Source: Desulfuromonas sp.
Lineage (GTDB): Bacteria; Desulfobacterota; Desulfuromonadia; Desulfuromonadales; SZUA-401
DNA length: 24,795 nucleotides
Assembly (NCBI GenBank): GCA_002869605.1
Contig: PKUI01000119.1
Location: 1 to 24,795, forward strand
Direction of reading: 5' to 3'
A program made the position numbers and the translations under genes. Positions 9,301 to 16,340 of the stretch are shown here, piece by piece. Each line of letters opens with the position of its first letter. Position 1 is the first letter of the stretch. The notes under the pieces were generated by a model that worked only from the letters and a program-made list of their open reading frames with translations, was not told the DNA's origin and searched no databases.

Positions 9301-10111
9301 GACCGACCTTACCGAGAAGATCCGCCTGCGTGAGCAGGCGAGCCGCTCGGCGCATCTGGCGGCCCTCGGCGAGGTGGCCGCCGGGGTCGCGCACGAAATC
9401 AACAACCCGGCCGGACTGCTGCTGATGGATCTTGGCCTTTTGCAGGATGTCTATTTCGACCTGGTACCGATTATCGAGCAACATCGCGAGGAGCATGGCG
9501 AATTCGAATGCGGTGGCCTGAGCGTGGCGCGGGCCCTGGAACAACTTCCGTCGGTATTCGACGAGCTGCGTGACGGTGCCGAACGGATCAAGCGGATTGT
9601 CAAGGAGCTGAAGGAGTTCGCTAATCCCCACGCCGAGATGTTGCACGCGGCCGTCGACCTGAATGAAGTCATCAACCGGACACTGCGTCTGACGCGCAAG
9701 AAGCTTAACCGGCACTGCAAACGAGTCGAGGTGGAGCTGGATGATCAATTGCCGACGATCCCCGGCAACGCTCAGCGGCTGGAGCAGGTGTTGATTAACC
9801 TGCTGCTGAATGCCGCCCAGGCGGTATCCGGGTATGGCGAGGAGATCCGGGTGACGAGCTCATGGGATCAGCATCGCAAGGTCAACATCGTCACCATCCA
9901 GGACGACGGGCGGGGCATTGCGGCAGAGAAGCTCCAGATGATTACCGATCCCTTCTTCACCACCCGTCGCGAAGAGGGGGGGACCGGGCTCGGCCTGTCG
10001 GTGTCGTCACGTATCATCGATGAACATCACGGGGTTTTGCGTTTTGCCTCGCAGGAGGGGCAAGGGACCACTGTCACCATTGAACTGCCGCTGCAGGCTC
10101 AGGAGGGTTAA
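6329..10111 (+). CDS. Membrane sensor histidine kinase: ABC-type solute-binding sensor, five PAS domains, HisKA, HATPase
   Basis: About 1260 aa. A hydrophobic N-terminus (residues 4-20) is followed by an extracytoplasmic ABC_sub_bind-like domain (about 28-330, starting VVDILLLHSYHQGF), a membrane span (about 341-363), and five PAS units near 380-500, 507-617, 631-745, 757-869 and 894-1000. The fifth PAS carries C..CxxC in EKEQCAGCRKA. The HisKA box is AALGEVAAGVAHEINNP with phospho-acceptor H1022. The HATPase has the N box (NLLLNAAQAV), DDGRGI and GGTGLGL. The start at 6329 is chosen because it follows the terminator and begins the signal-like segment; an upstream start at 6191 would overlap the CheW fragment. 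The start's RBS is weak. Its stop is 1 nt before the second regulator's ATG, so that regulator is the likeliest partner. Ligand unknown. Confidence 0.9.
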   Translation: MGRKILIIILGAVLLWPPGAAVSHMDEPVVDILLLHSYHQGFVWSDNVTTGILEQLNSSLQRYHLHVEYLDEKQTPGRHLWPSFREILQAKFATADPDIIIAVDDAALQFLLSNDTLFTDTPVVFGGLTHFDDRWYRQRPLLTGATEYGAIFETVEMARRLHPGLRKVVVVNDSTTSGLQRHVQGVLELEPLFTTLETEHWIDLSIDELGARMALLGPDSMVLFGSFYRDVEGHVFTGQDLSHLVGETPKVPIFSIHGPLFGGGVIGGLVNRGEPHGRFIARLVQRVIAGEAPATIPIVRGPLTPLFDYRQLEHFRIDEDDLPPGSKVLNRPPSFVAQHPKLIELGLFLIVLLLALHGASVVLLRVRKKSAEELKHNFRLLQTIIDSIPDAVFYKDAEGRYLGGNKQFYEAIGMPRDQVVGKTVYEVAPTELAQIYHRSDMELMDQGGVQAYETQMRFADGKYHDVLFHKAVFPDEAGQPGGMVGAMLDISERKRMEEELRLREESFRLLFQSIPDPIILTDMDGKIIDVNRSYEEQTGISRDEAVGKTSVELGMWNDPTERNQVVEQLRKVGVVKNVELTLQARNQGERKALFSGRVIDFEGQQRLLFVSRDITKLRRAEEALEQSELRLRTVFEASPDAILLSRAGGGGIVDVNHGFTELWGYDREEVLWRGTSDLNLWVDNDARLRLREQLHRDGSVDDFEITIRCKDGSHRICATSCRLVELDGHRTTLAVLRDVTHLKAAEEALRKSEQKFQAVFHQTYQFMGILDAQGRVIEVNDTALNSLGLQLSDVKGQYFWDTLWWSEGEQREMIRLAVDTAARGNLFQVRTNNLKRDGSLLHIDFSMKPVRDVNGKIIYLIPEGRDITGLYMVEQALRQSEASYRALSGQFQSALDGVPDVMMLFDPEGRLVWGNQSAAKLFGLDEQDQGKKSCREIWGEKEQCAGCRKATFVQGRPWEELVETQDGLSWGIKTFPIKNDQGEVVNVMQVATDLTEKIRLREQASRSAHLAALGEVAAGVAHEINNPAGLLLMDLGLLQDVYFDLVPIIEQHREEHGEFECGGLSVARALEQLPSVFDELRDGAERIKRIVKELKEFANPHAEMLHAAVDLNEVINRTLRLTRKKLNRHCKRVEVELDDQLPTIPGNAQRLEQVLINLLLNAAQAVSGYGEEIRVTSSWDQHRKVNIVTIQDDGRGIAAEKLQMITDPFFTTRREEGGTGLGLSVSSRIIDEHHGVLRFASQEGQGTTVTIELPLQAQEG

Positions 10112-10112
10112 C

Positions 10113-11516
10113 ATGGGCACTCCGCTCTATCCGCTACAACCGGTACTGTTGATCGACGACGAGCCGTCATGGCTGCGTGCCGTTTCGATGTTGCTCGAGA
10201 GACAGCTGGGGGTAAGCCACCTGGTAACCTGCAGCGACAGCCGGGAGGCGACCCGCCTGCTCGAGGAGCAGAGCTATAGCCTGCTGCTGCTCGACTTGAC
10301 CATGCCCCATCGTGGAGGTGAGGAGGTGCTGGCGGAGGCGCGCGAGAAATGCCCGCAGATGCCGGTGATCATCCTGACCGGGCGCAACGAGGTCGAGCTG
10401 GCGGTCAGCTGCATGAAACTGGGTGCCTACGATTACTTCATCAAGACGGTCGAGGATGAACGGCTGCTGACCGCCGTGCGCCACGCGCTGGAGCTGGCGG
10501 AACTGCGCTGTGAAAACCGCTCTCTGCAGGAAGGTCTGCTGAGCGAGGAGTTGCGTCATCCCGACGCGTTTCACGATTTCGTTACCGCCGACCCCGGGAT
10601 GTTCAGCATGTTTCGCTATGCCGAGGCGGTTTCTCTCAGCCGCCAACCGGTATTGATTTCGGGAGAGACCGGCACCGGCAAGGAGTTGATGGCACGTGCC
10701 CTCTATCAACTCACCGGGTCCGATGGATCATTCGTGGCGGTCAATATTGCCGGACTCGATGACCAGATGTTTTCTGATTCACTCTTCGGCCATGTGCGCG
10801 GAGCATTCACCGGAGCGGACCAGAATCGACCCGGTTTGGTCGAGGAAGCCGCCGGTGGTGTACTGTTTCTTGACGAGATCGGCGACCTGGAGATGGCCTC
10901 GCAGGTCAAACTGCTGCGGCTGCTCCAGGAGGGGGAATACTACCCTCTCGGGGGAGACCGCCCGAAACGCTGCCGCGCGCGGATCGTAGTTGCCACCAAC
11001 CTCGATCTGGCGGCGCAGATCGAGGCCGGCAGCTTCCGCCGTGACCTCTTCTATCGTCTGAATACGCATCATGTAAAACTGCCGCCACTTCGCGAGCGGC
11101 ACGCCGACCTGCCGTTACTGCTCGAGCATTTTACGACTCAGGCCTGCGGCGAACTCGGCAAGCCGGTGCCGTCGCTTGGTGCCGCCGAACTGCAGCTGTT
11201 GCGCGGCTATCCGTTTCCTGGAAACCTGCGCGAGTTACGTAGCCTTGTGTTTGATGCGGTCAGTCGCATGCAGGGGGCGCATCTCGAGTTTGCCCTGGAG
11301 CAGACCGCTGCAGCCGTCGAGACTGCTCCCGTGGTCGAGGAACGCTCAACGGAGATAAAGCTGCAGTTCCCGCAACCGTTGCCGACACTGCAGGAGGCCG
11401 CCGAACTGCTCATCGACGAAGCGATGCAGCGGGCCCAGGGGAACATCACCCAGGCGGCCAGATGGCTCGGTATCTCCCGCCCGGCGCTCAGCAAGCGGCT
11501 CAAGGGCAAAGAGTGA
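10113..11516 (+). CDS. Sigma-54-dependent response regulator (NtrC family), second paralog
   Basis: A 467-aa enhancer-binding protein with the same layout as the one at 4458: D15/D16 and phosphoacceptor D61, K111, Walker A GETGTGKE (184-191), GAFTGA (230-235), Walker B LFLDEIGD (251-258), FRRDLFYRL (308-316), and a Fis-type helix-turn-helix at the end ([17 protein letters not shown]). The frame stays open into the kinase gene, but the ATG at 10113 has a full AGGAGG box 5 nt upstream and starts the receiver fold. The kinase stop lies 1 nt before this ATG. The recognition helix differs from the first paralog (RPALSKRLK versus RQGLGKRLK), so target sites may overlap but need not be identical. 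It is directly followed by the -24/-12 promoter region. Confidence 0.94.
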   Translation: MGTPLYPLQPVLLIDDEPSWLRAVSMLLERQLGVSHLVTCSDSREATRLLEEQSYSLLLLDLTMPHRGGEEVLAEAREKCPQMPVIILTGRNEVELAVSCMKLGAYDYFIKTVEDERLLTAVRHALELAELRCENRSLQEGLLSEELRHPDAFHDFVTADPGMFSMFRYAEAVSLSRQPVLISGETGTGKELMARALYQLTGSDGSFVAVNIAGLDDQMFSDSLFGHVRGAFTGADQNRPGLVEEAAGGVLFLDEIGDLEMASQVKLLRLLQEGEYYPLGGDRPKRCRARIVVATNLDLAAQIEAGSFRRDLFYRLNTHHVKLPPLRERHADLPLLLEHFTTQACGELGKPVPSLGAAELQLLRGYPFPGNLRELRSLVFDAVSRMQGAHLEFALEQTAAAVETAPVVEERSTEIKLQFPQPLPTLQEAAELLIDEAMQRAQGNITQAARWLGISRPALSKRLKGKE

Positions 11517-11560
11517 TCTTCCCGGTCCTGCGCACTCTGCGTGGACCTGTTTATAACCCT

Positions 11561-11661
11561 GCAACCACGGTTGCATCCGTTCGTTTGGTTACCTCCTGTA
11601 AAAGAGGTTAACCCCCCGTAACCACATGTTTTGTCCGGAAATGGCGTGACAAAACGAACGG
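11561..11661 (+). promoter_or_regulatory. Cluster of dyads, candidate enhancer (UAS) for sigma-54 activators
   Basis: In the 273-nt gap after the second regulator there are four kinds of symmetric sites: GCAACCACGGTTGC (11561-11574, 6-bp arms); CCGTTCGTTT at 11577-11586 and its exact inverse at 11652-11661, centres 75 bp apart; GGTTAC at 11587-11592 with its inverse at 11618-11623; and the palindrome GGTTAACC at 11606-11613. They lie about 105-205 bp upstream of the inferred start site, the usual distance for enhancer-binding proteins. Which protein binds is inference. Confidence 0.5.
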
Positions 11662-11739
11662 TTCCCCAGACCGCCTTGAAATCCCATCTATTCCATAAAA
11701 ACAGCATGATATCGGTTGGTTGAAAAATAAAACAGCGGT

Positions 11740-11755
11740 TGGCACTCATGTTGCT
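11740..11755 (+). promoter_or_regulatory. Sigma-54 (-24/-12) promoter
   Basis: TGGCAC at 11740-11745 and TTGCT at 11751-11755 place the invariant GG (11741-11742) and GC (11753-11754) exactly 10 nt apart, as in the consensus TGGCAC-N5-TTGCW. An A/T-rich stretch lies just upstream. Transcription would start near 11766, about 25 nt before the receiver-like gene, whose RBS is AAGGAG. The location immediately downstream of two sigma-54 activators strengthens the call. Confidence 0.82.
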
Positions 11756-11789
11756 CTATCTCTCTGTGTAATCCCAAGGAGAGAAGCTG

Positions 11790-12158
11790 ATGTCGATCCA
11801 TTATGCCATCCTCGATGAACAACCCGAACGGATCAACCGTATCCGTTTTCTGCTGCACCTGCGCGGCATCTTGGCGCTGTTGGCGATCGATGCAGCTGAA
11901 GTAATCAACTGGCGTTCGGCGTGTCGTGAGGCTGAAGCCGAGATGTGTGGCGTCATTCTCTACTGTGATCCGGCTAACATCCGTCACCTGCAGGCGCTGG
12001 AAGAGGCCGGTTTCGACCTGCCGATCTATGCGATCCGCGGCGAGGGCTGCGACTCGCCGGTGAGCGATGGGCTCAATATCTTTATCGGTTCGATCGACGA
12101 AATTTTGCAGCAGCTACCCGCCGAGACGACGGCAGCAACCATGCCTGCCGGACGTTAG
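11790..12158 (+). CDS. Degenerate receiver-like protein (122 aa), function unknown
   Basis: The length (122 aa, same as CheY next door) and pattern suggest an atypical receiver domain: IHYAILDEQPERINRIRFLL at the start with D9/E10 where receivers have two acids, a beta strand GVILYCD at 54-60 where the phosphorylated Asp normally sits, and DLPIYAIRGE at the beta-4 position. The conserved Lys near the end is missing (IFIGSIDE). It is probably a pseudo-receiver that cannot be phosphorylated normally. First gene after the sigma-54 promoter, with a good RBS (AAGGAG). Assignment as receiver is by pattern only; it may be an unrelated alpha/beta protein. Confidence 0.7.
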   Translation: MSIHYAILDEQPERINRIRFLLHLRGILALLAIDAAEVINWRSACREAEAEMCGVILYCDPANIRHLQALEEAGFDLPIYAIRGEGCDSPVSDGLNIFIGSIDEILQQLPAETTAATMPAGR

Positions 12159-12205
12159 GCGTTGCATGCATTCAATTGAATTCATAATCAGAAGAGAGGT
12201 TTGTT

Positions 12206-12574
12206 ATGTCCCAGGCCATTATGGTTGTTGATGATTCACCTTCGGTGCGGCGCCTGATGGGGTTTTCCCTGACTTCGGCCAATTACCGCGTTGTCGAAGC
12301 CGCCAACGGCCACGAAGCGCTCGAGCTGTTCGAGCGGGAAGATATCAGCATGGTGATCACCGATTTGAATATGCCGAAAATGAACGGCCTGCAGCTGATC
12401 AAGGAGCTGCGCGGGGGACGTGCCAGCCGCTTTATGCCGATTGTCCTGCTGACCAGCGAGTCGGAGCAGGAGAATCGCCAGCAGAGTAAAGAGGTTGGTG
12501 CCTCGGCCTGGCTGAACAAACCGTTCAAGCCGAACCAGCTGTTACAGATGGTGCGCATGGTGCTGCCCAACTGA
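12206..12574 (+). CDS. CheY-like single-domain response regulator
   Basis: A 122-aa stand-alone receiver. All key residues are present: D9/D10 in MVVDDSPSVRRL, phosphoacceptor D53 in VITDLNMPKMNG, T83 in VLLTSESE, and K105 in LNKPFKPNQL. The DDSPSVRR start and GASAWLNKPF end are typical of chemotaxis CheY of MCP/CheW clusters. RBS GAGAGG lies about 7 nt upstream. Located between the degenerate receiver and the chemoreceptor. No CheA that could phosphorylate it lies in the window, so the phosphodonor must be encoded elsewhere. Confidence 0.92.
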   Translation: MSQAIMVVDDSPSVRRLMGFSLTSANYRVVEAANGHEALELFEREDISMVITDLNMPKMNGLQLIKELRGGRASRFMPIVLLTSESEQENRQQSKEVGASAWLNKPFKPNQLLQMVRMVLPN

Positions 12575-12637
12575 TAAGACCAACGGTTTTGATCCGACCT
12601 AGATAAAGAGTTACATACAGAAAAAGGAGACTACTTC

Positions 12638-14440
12638 ATGATCTCACTCAAGAACGCCAAGATTTCACACAAGCTGACACTGATCGTAGCGTTGTCACTG
12701 CTTGCGGTCACCGTGATCGCCATGGTTTCGTTGCAGAAGAACAAGGCGACGATGCTTGAAGACCGCCAGGTGAAAACCCAGCACGTCGTCGAGACCGCCC
12801 TTGGGGTCATCGAGCACTACTATGCCGAATTCCAGGCCGGTAACCTGACCGAGGAGCAGGCACAGCATCATGCCATGGAAGCGCTGCGGACCACGAAATA
12901 TGGCGGCAACGAGTACTTCTGGATTAACGATATGCAGCCCAACATGATCATGCATCCCAATAACAAGGCCCTGGAAGGCAAGTCGTTGAGCGACTACGCA
13001 GATCCCAACGGCAAGCGCCTGTTCGTGGAAATGGTCAAGGTAGTGGATCGCTCTGGAGAAGGCTTTGTCGACTACATGTGGAACAAGAACGGCAGCAAGG
13101 AGCAGTATCCCAAGCTCTCCTTCGTCAAGGGCTTCAAACCGTGGGGCTGGGTCGTCGGTTCGGGAATCTATATTGACGATGTCGACCGCGACTTCTACAC
13201 CTCGGCCGTCAAGTTCATCATCGCCAGCGTGATCCTGGTGCTGGTGCTGGGCGCCCTCGCCTACACCATCGCCCGTAGCATCACCCGCCCCTTGCGCGCT
13301 GCGGTGCTGGTCGCCGACGGCCTCGCCGTGGGCGACACAACGGTCGAGATCCCGGAAGCGAGTAAGGACGAGACCGGTCAGCTGCTCGCCTCGATGCAGG
13401 CGATGGTCGAGTCGCAACGCCAGGTTGTCGAGTTAGCCGACCAGATGGCCGGAGGCAATTTGACGATTCAGGTGGTGCCGCGCTCAGAGAAGGACGATTT
13501 CATGCGCTCGCTGGCGACGATGGTCGGGCGTATCGAGGAGATTATCCAGGAGGCTCAGGTGGCCGCCAATAACGTGATCTCGGGCAGTCAGGCACTGAGC
13601 GCTTCCTCCGAGGAGATGTCGCAGGGTGCTACCGAGCAGGCGGCCAGCGCCGAAGAGGCCTCGGCCTCGGTCGAGGAGATGACCGCCAACATCCGTCAGA
13701 ATGCCGACAACGCCAGCTCCACTGAGAAGATCGCGGTGCAGGCGGCCGGCGAAGCAGAGAAGAGCGGCCATGCGGTTTCAGAAACCGTTTCCGCGATGCA
13801 GATGATCGCCGAGAAGATCACCATTATCGAGGAGATCGCGCGGCAGACCAACCTGCTGGCGCTCAACGCTGCCATCGAGGCGGCGCGTGCCGGGGAACAG
13901 GGCAAGGGCTTCGCGGTGGTTGCCGCCGAAGTGCGTAAGCTCGCCGAGCGGAGCCAGCTGGCCGCCGGTGAGATCAACGAGCTCTCGGTATCGAGTGTGA
14001 CGGTGGCCGAGGAGGCCGGGACCATGCTCGCCGCCCTGGTGCCGAACATCCAGCGCACCGCGGAACTGGTGCAGGAGATTTCGGCCGCCAGCCGCGAGCA
14101 GGACGCCGGCGCCGACCAGATCGCCAAGGCGATTCAACAGCTCGACGCGGTTATCCAGCAGAACGCTTCGGCTTCCGAGGAGATGGCGTCGACCGCCGAG
14201 GAGCTCAATTCTCAGGCCGACCAGTTGCAGCACACCATCGCTTTCTTCAAGGTCAAACAGCGCCATACGCAGCAGGCTCCGAGCTTCTCTCCGCAGGAGT
14301 ACGGTGTGCCGATCGAACAGCATCGTGCGACCCACGCAAACCACAGCGCGGACGATAATGAGCGCAAGCCTGCACGCAACAACGCCAAGTACATTGGCAA
14401 CCTGGGGCAGGTTTCAGACAGCGATTTCGAGCAATTCTAA
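12638..14440 (+). CDS. Methyl-accepting chemotaxis protein with sCache sensor
   Basis: A 600-aa chemoreceptor in the inner membrane. TM1 is about residues 12-31. An extracytoplasmic single-Cache (sCache_2-like) domain spans about 35-187, with the [15 protein letters not shown] and [13 protein letters not shown] motifs. TM2 is about 192-212, followed by HAMP (about 213-265) and the cytoplasmic coiled coil. The signalling tip is [20 protein letters not shown] (399-418) followed by [22 protein letters not shown] low-complexity tail (about 541-590) ends in DSDFEQF; no NWETF-type CheR/CheB docking pentapeptide is seen. RBS AAGGAG 8 nt before the ATG. Ligand unknown; sCache_2 domains often bind small organic acids. 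Confidence 0.95.
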   Translation: MISLKNAKISHKLTLIVALSLLAVTVIAMVSLQKNKATMLEDRQVKTQHVVETALGVIEHYYAEFQAGNLTEEQAQHHAMEALRTTKYGGNEYFWINDMQPNMIMHPNNKALEGKSLSDYADPNGKRLFVEMVKVVDRSGEGFVDYMWNKNGSKEQYPKLSFVKGFKPWGWVVGSGIYIDDVDRDFYTSAVKFIIASVILVLVLGALAYTIARSITRPLRAAVLVADGLAVGDTTVEIPEASKDETGQLLASMQAMVESQRQVVELADQMAGGNLTIQVVPRSEKDDFMRSLATMVGRIEEIIQEAQVAANNVISGSQALSASSEEMSQGATEQAASAEEASASVEEMTANIRQNADNASSTEKIAVQAAGEAEKSGHAVSETVSAMQMIAEKITIIEEIARQTNLLALNAAIEAARAGEQGKGFAVVAAEVRKLAERSQLAAGEINELSVSSVTVAEEAGTMLAALVPNIQRTAELVQEISAASREQDAGADQIAKAIQQLDAVIQQNASASEEMASTAEELNSQADQLQHTIAFFKVKQRHTQQAPSFSPQEYGVPIEQHRATHANHSADDNERKPARNNAKYIGNLGQVSDSDFEQF

Positions 14441-14449
14441 ACCTTTGGT

Positions 14450-14502
14450 GGCCGGGCGCACCCTCCTGGGAGGCTTGTCCTCCCCGCCCGGCCGCATTTT
14501 TT
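14450..14502 (+). terminator. Rho-independent terminator/attenuator between mcp and cheW
   Basis: A 9-bp outer stem (GGCCGGGCG at 14450-14458, CGCCCGGCC at 14485-14493) encloses a 6-bp inner hairpin (14468-14473 with 14479-14484) and is followed by TTTTTT at 14497-14502. The cheW start is only 13 nt beyond, so it is likely a partial terminator that reduces cheW expression relative to the receptor, or cheW has its own promoter that I cannot see. Confidence 0.75.
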
Positions 14503-14515
14503 AATGGAGATTCCA

Positions 14516-14989
14516 ATGGAAGCCTTGAATCTGGATTTTCAGCAGTATCTGACCTTCCGCCTCAATGAGGAGACCTTCGGGGTCGACGTACTGCAGGTGC
14601 GCGAAGTGATGGACTATACCGCGGTCACCAAGGTGCCGCGGAGCCCCGACTACATGCTCGGTGTGATTAACCTGCGCGGCAATGTGGTGCCGGTGATAGA
14701 TCTTAAGAAAAAGTTTGCCATGCCGGCCAAGGAGATAAGCCGTGATAGCTGTATCGTGGTGCTTGAAATCGCCTTTGCCGAGGAACCGTTGTTGATCGGT
14801 GCGCTGGCGGATGGCGTCCAGGAAGTCCTCGATCTGATATCGGATCAGATCGAGCCGGCCCCACGGCTTGGCACCGGTATGAATGTCGAATTCATTCTCG
14901 GCATGGGCAAGGTCAACGAAGAGTTCGTGATCCTTCTCGATTTGCATAAGGTCTTTACGGAGAAAGAACTCGAAAGCCTCGCGGAGTAG
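14516..14989 (+). CDS. cheW: Chemotaxis coupling protein CheW
   Basis: A 157-aa CheW-fold protein that links receptors to the CheA kinase. Typical motifs: YLTFRLNEETFGVDVLQVRE near the start, VPRSPDYMLGVINLRGNVVP in the middle (the conserved core), and GMGKVNEEFVILLDL near the end. An ATG 12 nt upstream (14504) is in frame, but 14516 is preferred because GGAGA lies 5 nt before it. It follows a terminator-like hairpin. Its C-terminal part is the intact counterpart of the fragment at 6064-6219. With CheY and the receptor it forms an incomplete chemotaxis set. Confidence 0.95.
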   Translation: MEALNLDFQQYLTFRLNEETFGVDVLQVREVMDYTAVTKVPRSPDYMLGVINLRGNVVPVIDLKKKFAMPAKEISRDSCIVVLEIAFAEEPLLIGALADGVQEVLDLISDQIEPAPRLGTGMNVEFILGMGKVNEEFVILLDLHKVFTEKELESLAE

Positions 14990-14994
14990 AGACG

Positions 14995-15183
14995 ATGAGT
15001 CGAGGAGCCGTGTTAAGTGGAGAGCGTACGTTGCATGAGGCTATGGGGACGATTCGCCGTGATTCAGCCCATCCGAGCTGTCGCTGCTGTGGCGACGATC
15101 TGAATGTCTCGGCACCGAGCGGGATTCAGTGCAGTTGCGGCTGGTCTGTCCCGGCAGGGTTGAAAGGGTTACTCTGCGCGTGA
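14995..15183 (+). CDS. Small Cys-rich protein (62 aa), possible zinc ribbon
   Basis: The ATG lies 5 nt after the cheW stop and has a GGAG box 8 nt upstream that overlaps the cheW end, which favours a real coupled gene. The cysteines form two clusters: C29, C31, C32 and C46, C48, with one more at C61. CxxC plus CxC spaced by 13 residues could bind one zinc. An internal in-frame ATG at 15043 would keep all cysteines. No family recognised. Confidence 0.55.
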   Translation: MSRGAVLSGERTLHEAMGTIRRDSAHPSCRCCGDDLNVSAPSGIQCSCGWSVPAGLKGLLCA

Positions 15184-15293
15184 TGGACATGGCGCTAGAA
15201 ACACTCTAAATGTTTAATGAATATTAAGTTGACGATTTAACTCAACATAGTCAGTATCATCGTGCCTAAACAGGGCACCGGAGTAGCGTAGCG

Positions 15294-15467
15294 ATGTTCA
15301 TGGGATACATCTATATCACCTGCCATACCTGCGGGCGTGAAATTAAGCACCATTCGCGTGATGTCACGGCATGGCCGACCCGCATCTGTCCCGGGTGTGG
15401 CGAGACGCTGACGGTTTCACTGTCGAAAAAGGACGAGGGAGACGGGGAGTCTTCCGTAGAAAATTAA
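15294..15467 (+). CDS. Small zinc-ribbon protein (57 aa)
   Basis: A short gene with a clear four-cysteine ribbon: C10-x2-C13 (ITCHTCGRE) and C32-x2-C35 (ICPGCGETL), spaced by 18 residues, then an acidic tail. A GGAG box lies 10 nt before the ATG, and a strong terminator follows 12 nt after the stop. It is the last gene of the plus-strand block, 110 nt after the previous small gene. Such ribbons are found in many unrelated small proteins; the role is unknown. Confidence 0.65.
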   Translation: MFMGYIYITCHTCGREIKHHSRDVTAWPTRICPGCGETLTVSLSKKDEGDGESSVEN

Positions 15468-15479
15468 TCTAAGCATAGC

Positions 15480-15508
15480 AGACCGCCGTTCTGGCGGTCT
15501 TTTCTTTT
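15480..15508 (+). terminator. Rho-independent terminator ending the plus-strand block
   Basis: An 8-bp stem (AGACCGCC at 15480-15487, GGCGGTCT at 15493-15500) with a 5-nt loop is followed by TTTTCTTTT. It separates the chemotaxis block from the convergent lipoprotein gene. Confidence 0.85.
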
Positions 15509-15545
15509 CCAGACAACAATTAGAGATGCGGCATCAGCGTATTGC

Positions 15546-16340
15546 TCAGGGCTCGCGATAGGGGCTCAGGAGTACGTCCCCTAACTCATGCGCCGCCGTG
15601 GCGCGGAGCCGGCAGGTTCCGTTTTCGCGGCCAAGTAGCGTATGGAGTTCACCTGCGCGGAGTTGGCCGCGGGTGTGCTGGCGTATCACCAGGCACCAGG
15701 GACCGGCATCGGGAAGGTAGAGGGTAAAGCTGCCATCGTCAGTAGCCGGGCTGGAGGCATAGTCGGGGCGGCGGTGAAGGTCGGCGTGGCGGTAGGCGAG
15801 TACCATGGTCGCGGCGAGTCCCTCGCCGGCAGCGTCGATGGCGCGCCCGTGGATGGAGAACGGGGCCGCGGTCAGGGTACGGGCAAGAACCCGTTGTGTG
15901 TTGACCTGCTGCAGAACGAAGTCGAGCTGCTGCGGTTTGTTTTCAGCCAGCACCACCGGGTTGGAGGCCGGTAGCGCCCATGCATCGCCCGGACGCGGGG
16001 GGCCACTGTCGCTGCCGCCGCTGCGCAGGCGTGCCACCAGGTGATAGCTTCCGGGAGCCAAATCGAGCAGGTAATGACCGTCGTCATCGCTGGTTGCAGC
16101 GAAGTCGGCCGGCCCGCGCAAGCCGCTGCGCGCATTGCGATAGGCGTAGACGGAAGCCCCGGCGACCGGCTGCCCGGAGGCGTCACGGACTATTCCGGTG
16201 ATGCCGGTGCCTGATTTATCGATGCCCCGGGTGTCGAAGGTGGAGGTGCAGGCCGCAAGCAGCACCGTAAGGGCGAATGCGAGTAGACCGAGGCGCGAGT
16301 CGTAACGTTTTCGCTTAGTTGATCTGGACAAAGTTGCCAT
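15546..16340 (-). CDS. Carboxypeptidase-regulatory-like lipoprotein
   Basis: A 264-aa putative lipoprotein. After a basic N-terminus comes a hydrophobic stretch and a lipobox (VLLAAC, Cys at residue 31). At least one carboxypeptidase-regulatory-like (CarboxypepD_reg) beta-sandwich repeat follows: ITGIVRDASGQPVAGASVYA, then DDDGHYLLDLAPGSYHLVAR. A second, weaker unit begins at IHGRAIDAAGEGLAATMVLA and ends with DDGSFTLYLPDAGPWCLVIR. The ATG at 16340 overlaps the 3' end of the upstream gene by 26 nt; the longer open frame is not preferred. It is the last gene of the chaperone transcription unit. Role unknown, probably envelope-located. Confidence 0.78.
   Translation of the reverse strand: MATLSRSTKRKRYDSRLGLLAFALTVLLAACTSTFDTRGIDKSGTGITGIVRDASGQPVAGASVYAYRNARSGLRGPADFAATSDDDGHYLLDLAPGSYHLVARLRSGGSDSGPPRPGDAWALPASNPVVLAENKPQQLDFVLQQVNTQRVLARTLTAAPFSIHGRAIDAAGEGLAATMVLAYRHADLHRRPDYASSPATDDGSFTLYLPDAGPWCLVIRQHTRGQLRAGELHTLLGRENGTCRLRATAAHELGDVLLSPYREP

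Noticed and set aside
6494..9748. Long minus-strand open frames (408 and 427 codons) antisense to the kinase
   Set aside because: The plus strand shows continuous conserved domains; the antisense frames have none.
12170..12181. 12-nt perfect palindrome ATTCAATTGAAT before cheY
   Set aside because: AT-rich and isolated, with no second copy nearby; could be chance.
15229..15234. TTGACG as a -35 before the 57-aa zinc-ribbon gene
   Set aside because: No good -10 at 16-18 nt downstream.
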